Shown: piece by piece, positions 1 through 5,359 of the stretch
Position numbering within the stretch: position 1 is the first letter of the stretch
Layout of the letters: every line of letters begins with the position of its first letter
Assembly (NCBI GenBank): GCA_031370675.1
Contig: JANMQT010000046.1
Span: 1-6,914 of the forward strand
Direction of reading: 5' to 3'
Length of the DNA: 6,914 nucleotides
DNA from: SZAS-18 sp031370675
GTDB lineage: Bacteria > Verrucomicrobiota > Verrucomicrobiia > Chthoniobacterales > SZAS-18
Position numbers and translations under genes: made by a program
The notes under the pieces: model-generated
What the model saw: only the letters and a program-made list of their open reading frames with translations
Databases searched by the model: none
Told to the model about the DNA's origin: nothing

Positions 1-17
1 CATCTCCCGGCGGCAAG

Positions 18-51
18 AAAAATCTCGACCCTCCCGGATCGCCGATCCCGG
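18..51 (-). terminator. Weak terminator-like hairpin after sigZ
   Basis: Downstream of the sigZ stop on the minus strand, arms CCGGATC (34-40) and GATCCCGG (44-51) can pair with one bulged base around a 3-base loop. A run of five T follows on the minus strand (18-22). The T-run is about 11 bases away from the stem, farther than in a standard intrinsic terminator, so this is a weak candidate for the operon end. Confidence 0.3.
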
Positions 52-72
52 AGTCCCCTCCCCTCGATCCCT

Positions 73-642
73 TCAGCAGTCGCAACCGCCGTCGCGCGGA
101 ATCGCATCGATGACTTTACCGCGGCGGTCGAATTCAAAGCGGCAACAGTCGTCGAGCATCCGCCGCAACAGTCCCCGCGAGCGTTGCACCCGGGACTTCA
201 CGGCCGTGACGCTGACCCCCAGCGCGTCCGCGGCCTCGCGCTGGGTCTGCCCGCGAAATTCCGTCAGGACCAGCGCATCGCGATATTTCGCCGGCAGGGC
301 TTCGAGCATGCGGCGCATGGCCGGACGCAAATCGATGCCGTCGTCGACCTTGACCGCGGCTGACCGCGCCGCAAAGTCGTCGGTCAGCGGTTCGGTTGGT
401 CGTTGCCGGCGGTAATGATCGACCACGGCATTCCGTGCAATCTGGTAGAGCCAGCCCTCGAGCTTGGCCGTGTCGCGCAGGCCCCCGATGCGTTGATGCA
501 CCTTGAGAAAAATATCCTGGAGCAAATCCTCGGCGTCCGCCGCACTGCGGACGCGCCCACGCAGGAATGCGCGCAGCGGCATGGCGAATTCACTCCACAA
601 GCGCTCGAGCGCGGGTGCGGACGCGGTCAACGGGGCGGTCAT
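73..642 (-). CDS. sigZ: SigZ-type ECF RNA polymerase sigma factor
   Basis: This 189-residue protein is an extracytoplasmic-function sigma factor, which directs core RNA polymerase to a small set of promoters. Region sigma-2 spans about residues 20-80 and includes DAEDLLQDIFLKV (36-48) and WLYQIARNAVVDHYRR (64-79). Region sigma-4 spans about 113-163, with a helix-turn-helix around QREAADALGVSVTAVKSR. A tail of about 26 residues follows, with a Cys pair (166-167), FEFDRRGKVID and a terminal CDC (Cys187, Cys189). The N-terminal LWSEFAMPLRAFL and the FEFDRxGxVID tail match what I know of the SigZ family. ATG at 642 is supported by an AGG about 10 nt upstream. The gene is the last visible in the arsenic operon, 18 bp after DUF6428, so it is probably co-transcribed. 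No anti-sigma factor is adjacent, so the Cys tail may itself be a sensor (inference). The family call is firm and the arsenic role is a guess. Confidence 0.92.
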   Translation of the reverse strand: MTAPLTASAPALERLWSEFAMPLRAFLRGRVRSAADAEDLLQDIFLKVHQRIGGLRDTAKLEGWLYQIARNAVVDHYRRQRPTEPLTDDFAARSAAVKVDDGIDLRPAMRRMLEALPAKYRDALVLTEFRGQTQREAADALGVSVTAVKSRVQRSRGLLRRMLDDCCRFEFDRRGKVIDAIPRDGGCDC

Positions 643-660
643 CGATTTGCTGCCTGGATC

Positions 661-1116
661 CTAGCAGCAGCCCGCAGTGCTGCAGCATGCTTCTTCGTCC
701 GCCGTCGGCAGACAGCGCTCCTTGGCAAGACAGTCGGTGTGCTTCGAGACCAGGTCAATGAACAGGGCTTCGCCGCGTGAAGTCCACCCGGCAATCGGGT
801 ATTGCGAGATGGTCGCGTCCTCGTATTCCACCTCGACATCGAGGGCATCCGTGGCCACCACCGAGCGACCGAGATCCAGGATACGGTCGAGCTTTTCAGC
901 GGAGAGCCGGTGGTCGCGGTCAGAGCCGATCCAGGTCTGGAGCACGCACGTGAGATCGGAATGGACCCGGCCCCCGCAGTCGACGAAGACCTTGCTCACC
1001 TGCCCCACCTCCGTGACATGGAACGCCGCGGGAATTTCCACGCCGGTCGGCAGCACGAAGCGCACGTTCTGGCGCGGGTGGTCTTGCAAAACGGATTTCA
1101 GTTCATGAAGTTGCAT
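661..1116 (-). CDS. DUF6428 family protein with Cys-rich C-terminal tail
   Basis: This is a 151-residue soluble protein with no signal peptide or membrane segment. The core (VRFVLPTGVEIPAAFHVTEV, VDCGG at 45-49, QTW, then DVEVEYED near 93-100) matches what I recall as DUF6428, a family of unknown function often encoded beside arsC. The last 23 residues hold six cysteines: 129, 135 and the vicinal pairs 144-145 and 150-151 (CCSTAGCC). Vicinal Cys pairs are typical As(III) or soft-metal ligands, as in ArsD metallochaperones, so a role in binding arsenite or in thiol chemistry is plausible but not shown. The gene sits between arsC (50 bp upstream) and sigZ (18 bp downstream), all in the same direction. 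The ATG at 1116 has a pyrimidine-rich leader with no clear Shine-Dalgarno sequence, so the start is less certain than the family. Confidence 0.85.
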   Translation of the reverse strand: MQLHELKSVLQDHPRQNVRFVLPTGVEIPAAFHVTEVGQVSKVFVDCGGRVHSDLTCVLQTWIGSDRDHRLSAEKLDRILDLGRSVVATDALDVEVEYEDATISQYPIAGWTSRGEALFIDLVSKHTDCLAKERCLPTADEEACCSTAGCC

Positions 1117-1150
1117 ACAGAAGGGGAGACGGTGTCAGCGTTGAAAGGAC

Positions 1151-1163
1151 GCAATATATTTGC
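1151..1163. promoter_or_regulatory. Short AT-rich palindrome between arsC and DUF6428
   Basis: GCAATATATTTGC is a 13-base palindrome (GCAA and TTGC arms around TATAT) in the 50-bp gap between arsC and the DUF6428 gene. It could be a small operator, an internal -10 region or a processing site. Dyads of this sort occur in ArsR-family operators, but no ArsR is seen here and the position inside an operon is unusual. Chance is quite possible. Confidence 0.2.
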
Positions 1164-1166
1164 CGA

Positions 1167-1610
1167 CTAGCCCGCGACCGGTGCACACACCTCGGCGCAC
1201 CACTCGTTGATTTTCGCGCGGATTTGGTCGCGCACCTCGATCGTCCGCGCCAGCCGCTCCTCCGGCGTGCCTTGGAAGGCCGACGGATCGGCAAAGCTCC
1301 AGTGCAGTCGCTTCACGCCAAACGGAAAGACCGGGCAACGCTCGGCGCTGGTCTCGTCGCAAACGGTAATCACGTGCGAGAACAAAGCGCCTTCCTTCGT
1401 GAAGTCCCACACGCTCTTGCTCTGGTGGCCCGAGATGTCGAGGCCCATCTGCCGCATGGCCTCGACCGCGAGCGGGTTGAGCGCGCCGGCTTCGAGTCCG
1501 GCGCTGAACGCCTGGAAATGTTCACCGCAAACGTGGTTCAGCAACGCTTCGGCCATCTGGCTGCGCGCGCTGTTGTGGATGCAAATGAACAGGACTTTAG
1601 CCTTTTTCAT
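1167..1610 (-). CDS. arsC: Arsenate reductase ArsC (LMW-PTP/thioredoxin-coupled type)
   Basis: This 147-residue cytoplasmic enzyme reduces arsenate to arsenite. It has the low-molecular-weight tyrosine phosphatase fold: the P-loop CIHNSARS gives nucleophile Cys10 and Arg16, and ADPS (Asp108-Pro109) supplies the general acid. The further cysteines needed for the thiol relay are present as VCDETSAERCPVFP (Cys84 and Cys92), the spacing expected for thioredoxin-recycled ArsC. Length is normal for the family. The ATG at 1610 lies inside the end of the aquaporin gene (14 bp overlap), with GGGAG at 1615-1619 four bases upstream, which suggests translational coupling. Its product would leave through the neighbouring channel. 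A plain protein phosphatase is less likely given the two extra cysteines and the aquaporin and DUF6428 neighbours. Confidence 0.95.
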   Translation of the reverse strand: MKKAKVLFICIHNSARSQMAEALLNHVCGEHFQAFSAGLEAGALNPLAVEAMRQMGLDISGHQSKSVWDFTKEGALFSHVITVCDETSAERCPVFPFGVKRLHWSFADPSAFQGTPEERLARTIEVRDQIRAKINEWCAEVCAPVAG

Positions 1611-2262
1611 GGGTCTCCCGGGTTGGATGTTGGAGATACTGGAAGACGAATGCGGCCAGCGCTGCGCCCATCATCGGCGCCAGCCAGTAGAGCCAATGTG
1701 CGGTCCAGATTTGCGTGACCAGAGCTGGTCCGAGCGACCGGGCGGGATTCATGGAGGCACCTGACACCGGACCGCCGAACAGCGCATCCAGCGCGACGGC
1801 ACCACCGACCGAAAGCGGCGCCAACGCCGCGTCGCAGCGCCCACGGGCGAGTGTCCCAAGGATCGTTGCCACGAGGATGAATGTCATCACGACCTCAAAC
1901 CAGAATGCCAGTAGCACCCCCATCTGCGGCAACGTGATCCCGAGGGTGAGATCGACGGGAAAGCACACCCGCAAAATCAGGCTGGCTGAAATCGCCCCCA
2001 GACACTCCGCCGCGATGTAGGAGGGCACCCGGTCCCACGCGAAACGCCCCGCCAGCGCGAGTCCGATGGTCACGGCAGGATTAAAATGCGCGCCGGATAC
2101 CTCCGCGAACGCCACGATGCCGATCGCGACGACCAGCCCGAACATGAGGGCGATGCCAAGGTGACCGATCGCTCCAGCGGAGGCGGCGTTCACCACGATC
2201 GAACCCGTACCGGCGAAAACGAGCAGAAACGTTCCAATGAACTCGGCCAAGAGCGCGCGCAT
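1597..2262 (-). CDS. Aquaporin/MIP channel, AqpS-like (probable arsenite channel)
   Basis: This 221-residue inner-membrane protein of the major intrinsic protein family has six predicted hydrophobic helices in two repeats. Both NPA half-helices are intact: GAHFNPAVT (NPA 61-63) and GASMNPARS (NPA 172-174, followed by Arg175). Aligned by eye to E. coli AqpZ, the selectivity filter reads Phe41, Ala160, Ala169, Arg175 where AqpZ has Phe, His, Thr, Arg. Loss of the His gives a wider pore, as in glyceroporins and arsenite channels. The gene overlaps arsC, the same pairing as in the Sinorhizobium meliloti arsR-aqpS-arsC-arsH operon, so downhill arsenite efflux is the likely role. I start at ATG 2262 because MRALLAEFIGTF is the usual family N-terminus. 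The frame stays open upstream to a TTG at 2331, but that adds 23 residues unlike the family, and a possible promoter lies there. Glycerol or water transport is the alternative. Confidence 0.9.
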   Translation of the reverse strand: MRALLAEFIGTFLLVFAGTGSIVVNAASAGAIGHLGIALMFGLVVAIGIVAFAEVSGAHFNPAVTIGLALAGRFAWDRVPSYIAAECLGAISASLILRVCFPVDLTLGITLPQMGVLLAFWFEVVMTFILVATILGTLARGRCDAALAPLSVGGAVALDALFGGPVSGASMNPARSLGPALVTQIWTAHWLYWLAPMMGAALAAFVFQYLQHPTRETHEKG

Positions 2263-2303
2263 GCCCCGGGAGACGGATTCACGGTGTCTCGGACGCAGGA
2301 TAA

Positions 2304-2331
2304 TTTGTAGAATCCCCGCCCGGCCCGGCAA
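2304..2331 (-). promoter_or_regulatory. Possible promoter of the arsenic operon
   Basis: Read on the minus strand, TTGCCG (2326-2331) and TACAAA (2304-2309) are separated by 16 bases. They resemble -35 and -10 boxes of a housekeeping promoter (four of six matches for each). The predicted transcript start near 2297 leaves a leader of about 35 bases before ATG 2262, which supports that start over the upstream TTG. The -35 box lies inside a GC-rich hairpin, CCGGCAAGCCGG (2325-2336). The match is weak and could be chance. Confidence 0.28.
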
Positions 2332-2345
2332 GCCGGACGCGCATC

Positions 2346-2825
2346 TCAGCGATATTCCGGATGCGCCGCGCTAAACTTCGCCAGGCCCGCTGCGGCGGTC
2401 GCCCGCACCTTCGCCTGCATGGGGGGCAGCCAGCCGAGCAGCGTGCCGACCGGACCGAGCGCCATGCCCATCCAGCGATGCAAGTCGAAGCTGTCCCGAT
2501 GCCGGAGAATCAACCCGTCGCGAAATTCGAACTCCGCGTGGATGCGGTTCGTCACCGTTCGTCCGGTTTTGGAGAACGCGTAAACCGCCACCCAGTTGGC
2601 GGAGCCGCGGGAGTCGTCGGCGGTTACGTCGGAAAAGGTCAGCTTGAAGTCCTTCGCTGCCGTGCAGAGCATCGTCCACATCGCGCCCACCTGCGGACCG
2701 CGGAGTTCCGGGAAAACCGGGTCCGAAAACGTCGCGTCCGCGTGATAGCACGCCTTCATTGCCTCGGGATCAAGGCGTTGGAACGCGGTGTAGAGGCGCG
2801 TGATGAGGTCGGCGTGGGGATGCAT
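2346..2825 (-). CDS. SnoaL-like / NTF2-superfamily protein
   Basis: This is a protein of about 159 residues with the NTF2-like cone fold. It starts with an LITRLYTAFQRLDPEAM helix, then CYHADATFSDPVFPELRG, which is the typical SnoaL-like opening, then strands around NWVAVYAFSK and IHAEFEFRDGLILRHRDSFD. It ends in an LLGWLPPMQAKVR tail that I associate with a common bacterial nuclear transport factor 2 family protein. There is no signal peptide. Members are small binding proteins or isomerase/hydrolase-like enzymes, and the substrate here is unknown. I chose ATG 2825 because the homology begins there. The frame is open to an ATG at 2939, but the added 38 residues are the translation of repeat element A. 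No good Shine-Dalgarno precedes 2825. The gene lies 83 bp upstream of the aquaporin gene in the same direction, but nothing ties it to arsenic. Confidence 0.85.
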   Translation of the reverse strand: MHPHADLITRLYTAFQRLDPEAMKACYHADATFSDPVFPELRGPQVGAMWTMLCTAAKDFKLTFSDVTADDSRGSANWVAVYAFSKTGRTVTNRIHAEFEFRDGLILRHRDSFDLHRWMGMALGPVGTLLGWLPPMQAKVRATAAAGLAKFSAAHPEYR

Positions 2826-2842
2826 GGGGGGAGAAAGCACAC

Positions 2843-2980
2843 TCGAAGCTCGAAGTTCGAAACTCGAAGAGACGCAATCAAACGCGACAAAGCGAGAAAG
2901 AAGAACGTCGGCAGCCGATTCCCTTTTCACCACGTCCATCCCTTACATTTTCTTCGAGCTTCGAAATTCGAATTTCGAGT
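2843..2980 (-). repeat. Repeat element copy A (MITE/BIME-like, palindromic terminal inverted repeats)
   Basis: The element is about 138 bp and lies between the PEP-CTERM stop codon (2981-2983) and the SnoaL gene. Its ends are inverted repeats built of TCGAA units: 2843-2870, and 2951-2980 with the perfect 18-bp palindrome TCGAAATTCGAATTTCGA at 2961-2978. Its reverse complement aligns with copy B at 5360-5507. The 30-base end facing PEP-CTERM matches the left end of B at 28 of 30 positions, and interior blocks such as GAAAATGTAAGG versus GTAAAATCTAAGA, TTTGATTGCGT versus TTTGATTTCGT and CTTCGAGTTT are shared. It encodes no protein of its own. As RNA it could fold into a long hairpin after PEP-CTERM and so act as a terminator or 3'-end stabiliser (inference). 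Confidence 0.75.
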
Positions 2981-3853
2981 TTATCGCTCCAGTATTCTTC
3001 GTCGAGCCGCCATCCCCAAAAACGCCACCGCCATCACGCCGGCCACCACCGTTCCCGGCTCCGGAATCGCAAAGGAGAAATTGTCGACCGCGAGTCCAGC
3101 GTCCGCGCCAGCGGTGTTGCTGTCATCCCAGCGGATCACCAGGTTCGCCCCGGCGGTCCAGTTCAACCCCGTAATCGTGGCCGTGACGACCATCTGGTTC
3201 GCGGCCAGGTTTCCATTCAAGGCGGTGCTCGATCCCGTCTGTGGGCCCGTAAAATTCAGTGCGCTGAACGAGGTGAAGGTCCCGGTGGAAATCGAGGTCG
3301 CCCCCACCGAATAGAGGAACGCGAGCGTGTTGGCGTTAGCTCCCCGCCGCCATTGCTCGCCGGTGAAGGTGATCGTGATGGAGTCAATGGTCGACCCACT
3401 GTTGTTGACCAGCAGCGCACCAAACGATGATACGATGGTTCCCCCCGCCAGGCTGCCGAGCGCGCGCTCGCCCGAGCCCGTGGTGCCGTAGCTGTACATG
3501 GCCTGATTGTTGGTGGAGCCGTCCCCCACCCGGAAGGCCGCATTCGCGCCGCTGCCACTCAGCCGCTGGAACGCCCAGCCATTCAGCGAACCCGCCGTCG
3601 TCGTCGGCAAGTCAAACGGTCCCGCTCCCGTGAAGGAAAACGTCCCGGAATTCGGCAGGGTGTCGAAGGTCTGGTTGTACGTCGCACCCGTGAACGAGAT
3701 GGACGTGCTTTGGGCCAGCAGGCCTCCGACGAAATGCAGCGAAAGAGCCATGGCCAGAGCGACCCAACATCTCCGCCAGGTACAAGGGTTCAATCTGAAA
3801 ACATCATTCACGAGTGCTGCTGACATGAATAAGCAGGTCTTAGTCCAAGCCAT
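2981..3853 (-). CDS. PEP-CTERM sorting-domain secreted protein
   Basis: This 290-residue exported protein begins with a signal peptide: a basic TWRRCW stretch, the hydrophobic VALAMALSLHFVGGLL (31-46), and a likely cut after AQ. The mature part is Ser/Thr/Gly/Asn-rich and predicted beta-rich. Its pattern (TYNQTFDTLPNSG, GWAFQRL, MYSYGTTGSGERALGSLAGG, ITFTGEQWRRG, LVIRWDDSN, GLAVDNFSF) resembles a repeated surface module often seen in Verrucomicrobiota and Planctomycetota, sometimes next to endonuclease domains. The C-terminus is a full PEP-CTERM signal: IPEPG (Pro-Glu-Pro 264-266), a short hydrophobic helix (about 268-283) and RRR (284-286). Exosortase would cut here and place the protein on the surface or in matrix. 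No catalytic residues are evident. The start is uncertain: ATG 3853 and ATG 3826 both keep the signal peptide, and neither has a clear Shine-Dalgarno sequence. Confidence 0.9.
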   Translation of the reverse strand: MAWTKTCLFMSAALVNDVFRLNPCTWRRCWVALAMALSLHFVGGLLAQSTSISFTGATYNQTFDTLPNSGTFSFTGAGPFDLPTTTAGSLNGWAFQRLSGSGANAAFRVGDGSTNNQAMYSYGTTGSGERALGSLAGGTIVSSFGALLVNNSGSTIDSITITFTGEQWRRGANANTLAFLYSVGATSISTGTFTSFSALNFTGPQTGSSTALNGNLAANQMVVTATITGLNWTAGANLVIRWDDSNTAGADAGLAVDNFSFAIPEPGTVVAGVMAVAFLGMAARRRILER

Positions 3854-3867
3854 GCGAAGAGCGCCCC

Positions 3868-3895
3868 ATAATATTTGTTAGTCCCTTTCTTTGAA
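3868..3895 (-). promoter_or_regulatory. Possible promoter of the PEP-CTERM gene
   Basis: On the minus strand, TTCAAA (3890-3895) and TATTAT (3868-3873) are spaced by 16 bases in a locally AT-rich patch. Transcription would begin near 3861. That leaves only about 8 bases before ATG 3853 but about 35 before ATG 3826, so if real it favours the later start. The rest of the divergent gap (3854-4002) has a lone TTGACC at 3937-3942 pointing toward the GrpB-type gene, with no matching -10 box at normal distance. Confidence 0.33.
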
Positions 3896-4002
3896 TATGT
3901 TCCATGACTCCCTGCCGCAGGCTTCCGTCCGGTACTTTGACCTTGCGCCTCGACCATCGCACAGCCGGCGGCGTTACATGTTCGCGACACTAGGTTCTCG
4001 CC

Positions 4003-4518
4003 ATGACTCGAAACACCGCCTCTGCTCGCGTCTACTTCGTTCTGGAGTCCGACATTCGCGGACGCATTGAGGCCGACTTTGCGCTTCACCGGTCGCTGCT
4101 TCGCGGGTTGCTGCCCGCTGCGCGCATCGAGCACATTGGCAGCAGCGCCGTTCCGGGATCGCTGACCAAGGGCGATCTGGACATCCAAGTTTGCGAGCTG
4201 GCCGGAGACTTTGCGGCGGCCGACGCCGTCCTTGCGCAAAGCTATGTCCGCAACGTGGACTCGACCCGCACACCGACGTTTTCCAGTTTCAAGGACGACG
4301 ACACGGTTCCGCCACTTGGAATTCAACTCACGGTTGCCGGTGGTCCTGAGAATTTTTTTGGCCGCTTGCGCGATTACTTGATCGCCCGGCCCGAGGCGAA
4401 CGAGAGCTACAATCAGCTCAAGATCCGCTTTGAAGGCGCCTCCATGCTCGAGTATCGCGCCGCCAAGTCGGATTTCCTTGAAGCGCTGCTCGCCCAGATC
4501 CGATACGGTGACGATTAG
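4003..4518 (+). CDS. GrpB/UPF0157 family protein (nucleotidyltransferase fold)
   Basis: This 171-residue soluble protein belongs to the GrpB family, which has a minimal nucleotidyltransferase fold. The signature is IEHIGSSAVPGSLTKGDLDI (42-61), with the glycine-serine motif at 46-48 and the acidic pair Asp58 and Asp60, where catalytic metal would be held. The TKGDLDI form marks a subgroup separate from the more usual PAKPIIDI type. The C-terminal part, RLRDYLIARPEANESYNQLK, is also family-typical. A third acidic position after the fold's central strand is not obvious, since the matching segment reads LGIQLTVAGG. The biochemical role of the family is not firmly known. Some members are fused to dephospho-CoA kinase, which gives that alternative name. 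Translation from ATG 4003 is supported by an AGG eight bases upstream. The exported creatininase-like gene follows after 14 bp and may be co-transcribed. Confidence 0.88.
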   Translation: MTRNTASARVYFVLESDIRGRIEADFALHRSLLRGLLPAARIEHIGSSAVPGSLTKGDLDIQVCELAGDFAAADAVLAQSYVRNVDSTRTPTFSSFKDDDTVPPLGIQLTVAGGPENFFGRLRDYLIARPEANESYNQLKIRFEGASMLEYRAAKSDFLEALLAQIRYGDD

Positions 4519-4532
4519 CCCGACGGTAAACC

Positions 4533-5348
4533 ATGAACCGAACCTTCGTTTTTCTCGCCCTGTTTTTCACTCCGGCTTCGAACATGGCTCAGACACCGGC
4601 AAAGGGGATTCTGTTGGAAGACCTCACCTGGATTGAGGCCGAAAAAGTCCTGACAGCGGAAACGGTCGTGGTGATTCCGCTCGGCGCGGCGTCCAAGGAA
4701 CATGGCCCGCACCTCAAGCTGAAGAACGATTGGCTGATCGCGGAATTCCTGAAACGGGAAGTGCTGGCGCGCGCAAATGTCGTGATCGCTCCCACGGTCA
4801 ATTATCATTATTATCCGGCGTTCCTTGAGTATCCGGGATCCACGGCGCTGCGCCTGGAGACAGCCCGCGACCTGATCGTCGACATTTGCCGGAGCCTGGC
4901 TCGCCACGGACCGCGCCGTTTCTATGTGCTCAACACCGGTGTCTCCACGGTTCGGGCCCTGAAACCCGCGGCTGAAATTCTGGCGACTGAAGGCATCGTC
5001 CTGCGGTATACCGACCTCCGCGCCGTCCTCGCCCCGATTGAGAAGGCCGTCGCCAAACAACAAGGTGGAACGCACGCCGACGAGATCGAGACTTCGATGA
5101 TGCTGTACCTGGCGCCGACGACCGTGGACATGACCAAGGCGGCCGATGACTACCACCCCGGGCAGGGCCCCCTCACCCGCAATCCCACTGGAGCAGGCGT
5201 CTACTCGGCGACCGGCATCTTTGGAAACGCCACGCTGGCCACCAAGGAGAAAGGCGAGCAGATCACCAAGGCACTGTTGGCAGGCATTCTCGTCGAGATC
5301 GAGAACCTCCGCGCGGCGCCCAATCCGGCGGTCGAGCCGTCGCGGTAG
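4533..5348 (+). CDS. Exported creatininase-family protein with altered metal site
   Basis: This is a 271-residue protein with an N-terminal signal peptide (FVFLALFFTPASNMAQ, cut near residue 20), so it should be periplasmic. The body has the creatininase fold: VVVIPLGAASKEHGPHLKL (45-63), PAFLEYPGST (95-104), RFYVLNTGVSTVRALKPAAE (129-148) and THADEIETSMML (180-191). The family normally has E-x-H...D plus NGHGGN or NGHxE as ligands of two metals. Here His57 and Asp66 are kept, but the Glu position is Lys55 (a Glu follows at 56), and the His and Glu of the second motif are replaced within NTGVST (134-139). His181 and Glu186 of the HAxxxET motif remain. From memory, KEHGPHL plus NTGVST recurs in an exported subfamily, so this is probably a lineage trait and not decay. 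Creatinine as substrate is therefore doubtful, and cyclic amides are only a guess. Confidence 0.88.
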   Translation: MNRTFVFLALFFTPASNMAQTPAKGILLEDLTWIEAEKVLTAETVVVIPLGAASKEHGPHLKLKNDWLIAEFLKREVLARANVVIAPTVNYHYYPAFLEYPGSTALRLETARDLIVDICRSLARHGPRRFYVLNTGVSTVRALKPAAEILATEGIVLRYTDLRAVLAPIEKAVAKQQGGTHADEIETSMMLYLAPTTVDMTKAADDYHPGQGPLTRNPTGAGVYSATGIFGNATLATKEKGEQITKALLAGILVEIENLRAAPNPAVEPSR

Positions 5349-5359
5349 GTTCAGCTAAG

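Noticed and set aside
1207..1764. Plus-strand open frame of 185 codons across arsC and the aquaporin 3' end
   Set aside because: It is antisense to arsC, whose catalytic motifs are intact, and shows no family resemblance or ribosome-binding site.
2263..2331. Upstream TTG start for the aquaporin, giving 244 residues
   Set aside because: The extra 23 residues are unlike MIP N-termini, which begin near MRALLAEFIGTF, and the stretch overlaps a possible promoter.
2325..2336. Hairpin CCGGCAAGCCGG as the SnoaL gene terminator
   Set aside because: The stem is only five base pairs and no T-run follows on the minus strand, so an intrinsic terminator is not supported.
2843..2980. CRISPR-like array, because of the repeated TCGAA units
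   Set aside because: The repeats are only two per element, inverted and self-palindromic, with no regular spacers and no cas genes. They fit terminal inverted repeats better.
2361..3314. Long plus-strand open frame of 317 codons across the SnoaL gene, element A and the end of the PEP-CTERM gene
   Set aside because: It is antisense to two genes with clear family signatures, crosses the repeat, has a biased Arg/Ala/His-rich composition and no recognisable domain. It is a by-product of high GC.
4533..5348. Reading the creatininase-like gene as a decayed pseudogene because ligands are missing
   Set aside because: The frame is full length with an intact signal peptide and well-kept flanking motifs, which fits a diverged subfamily better than decay.
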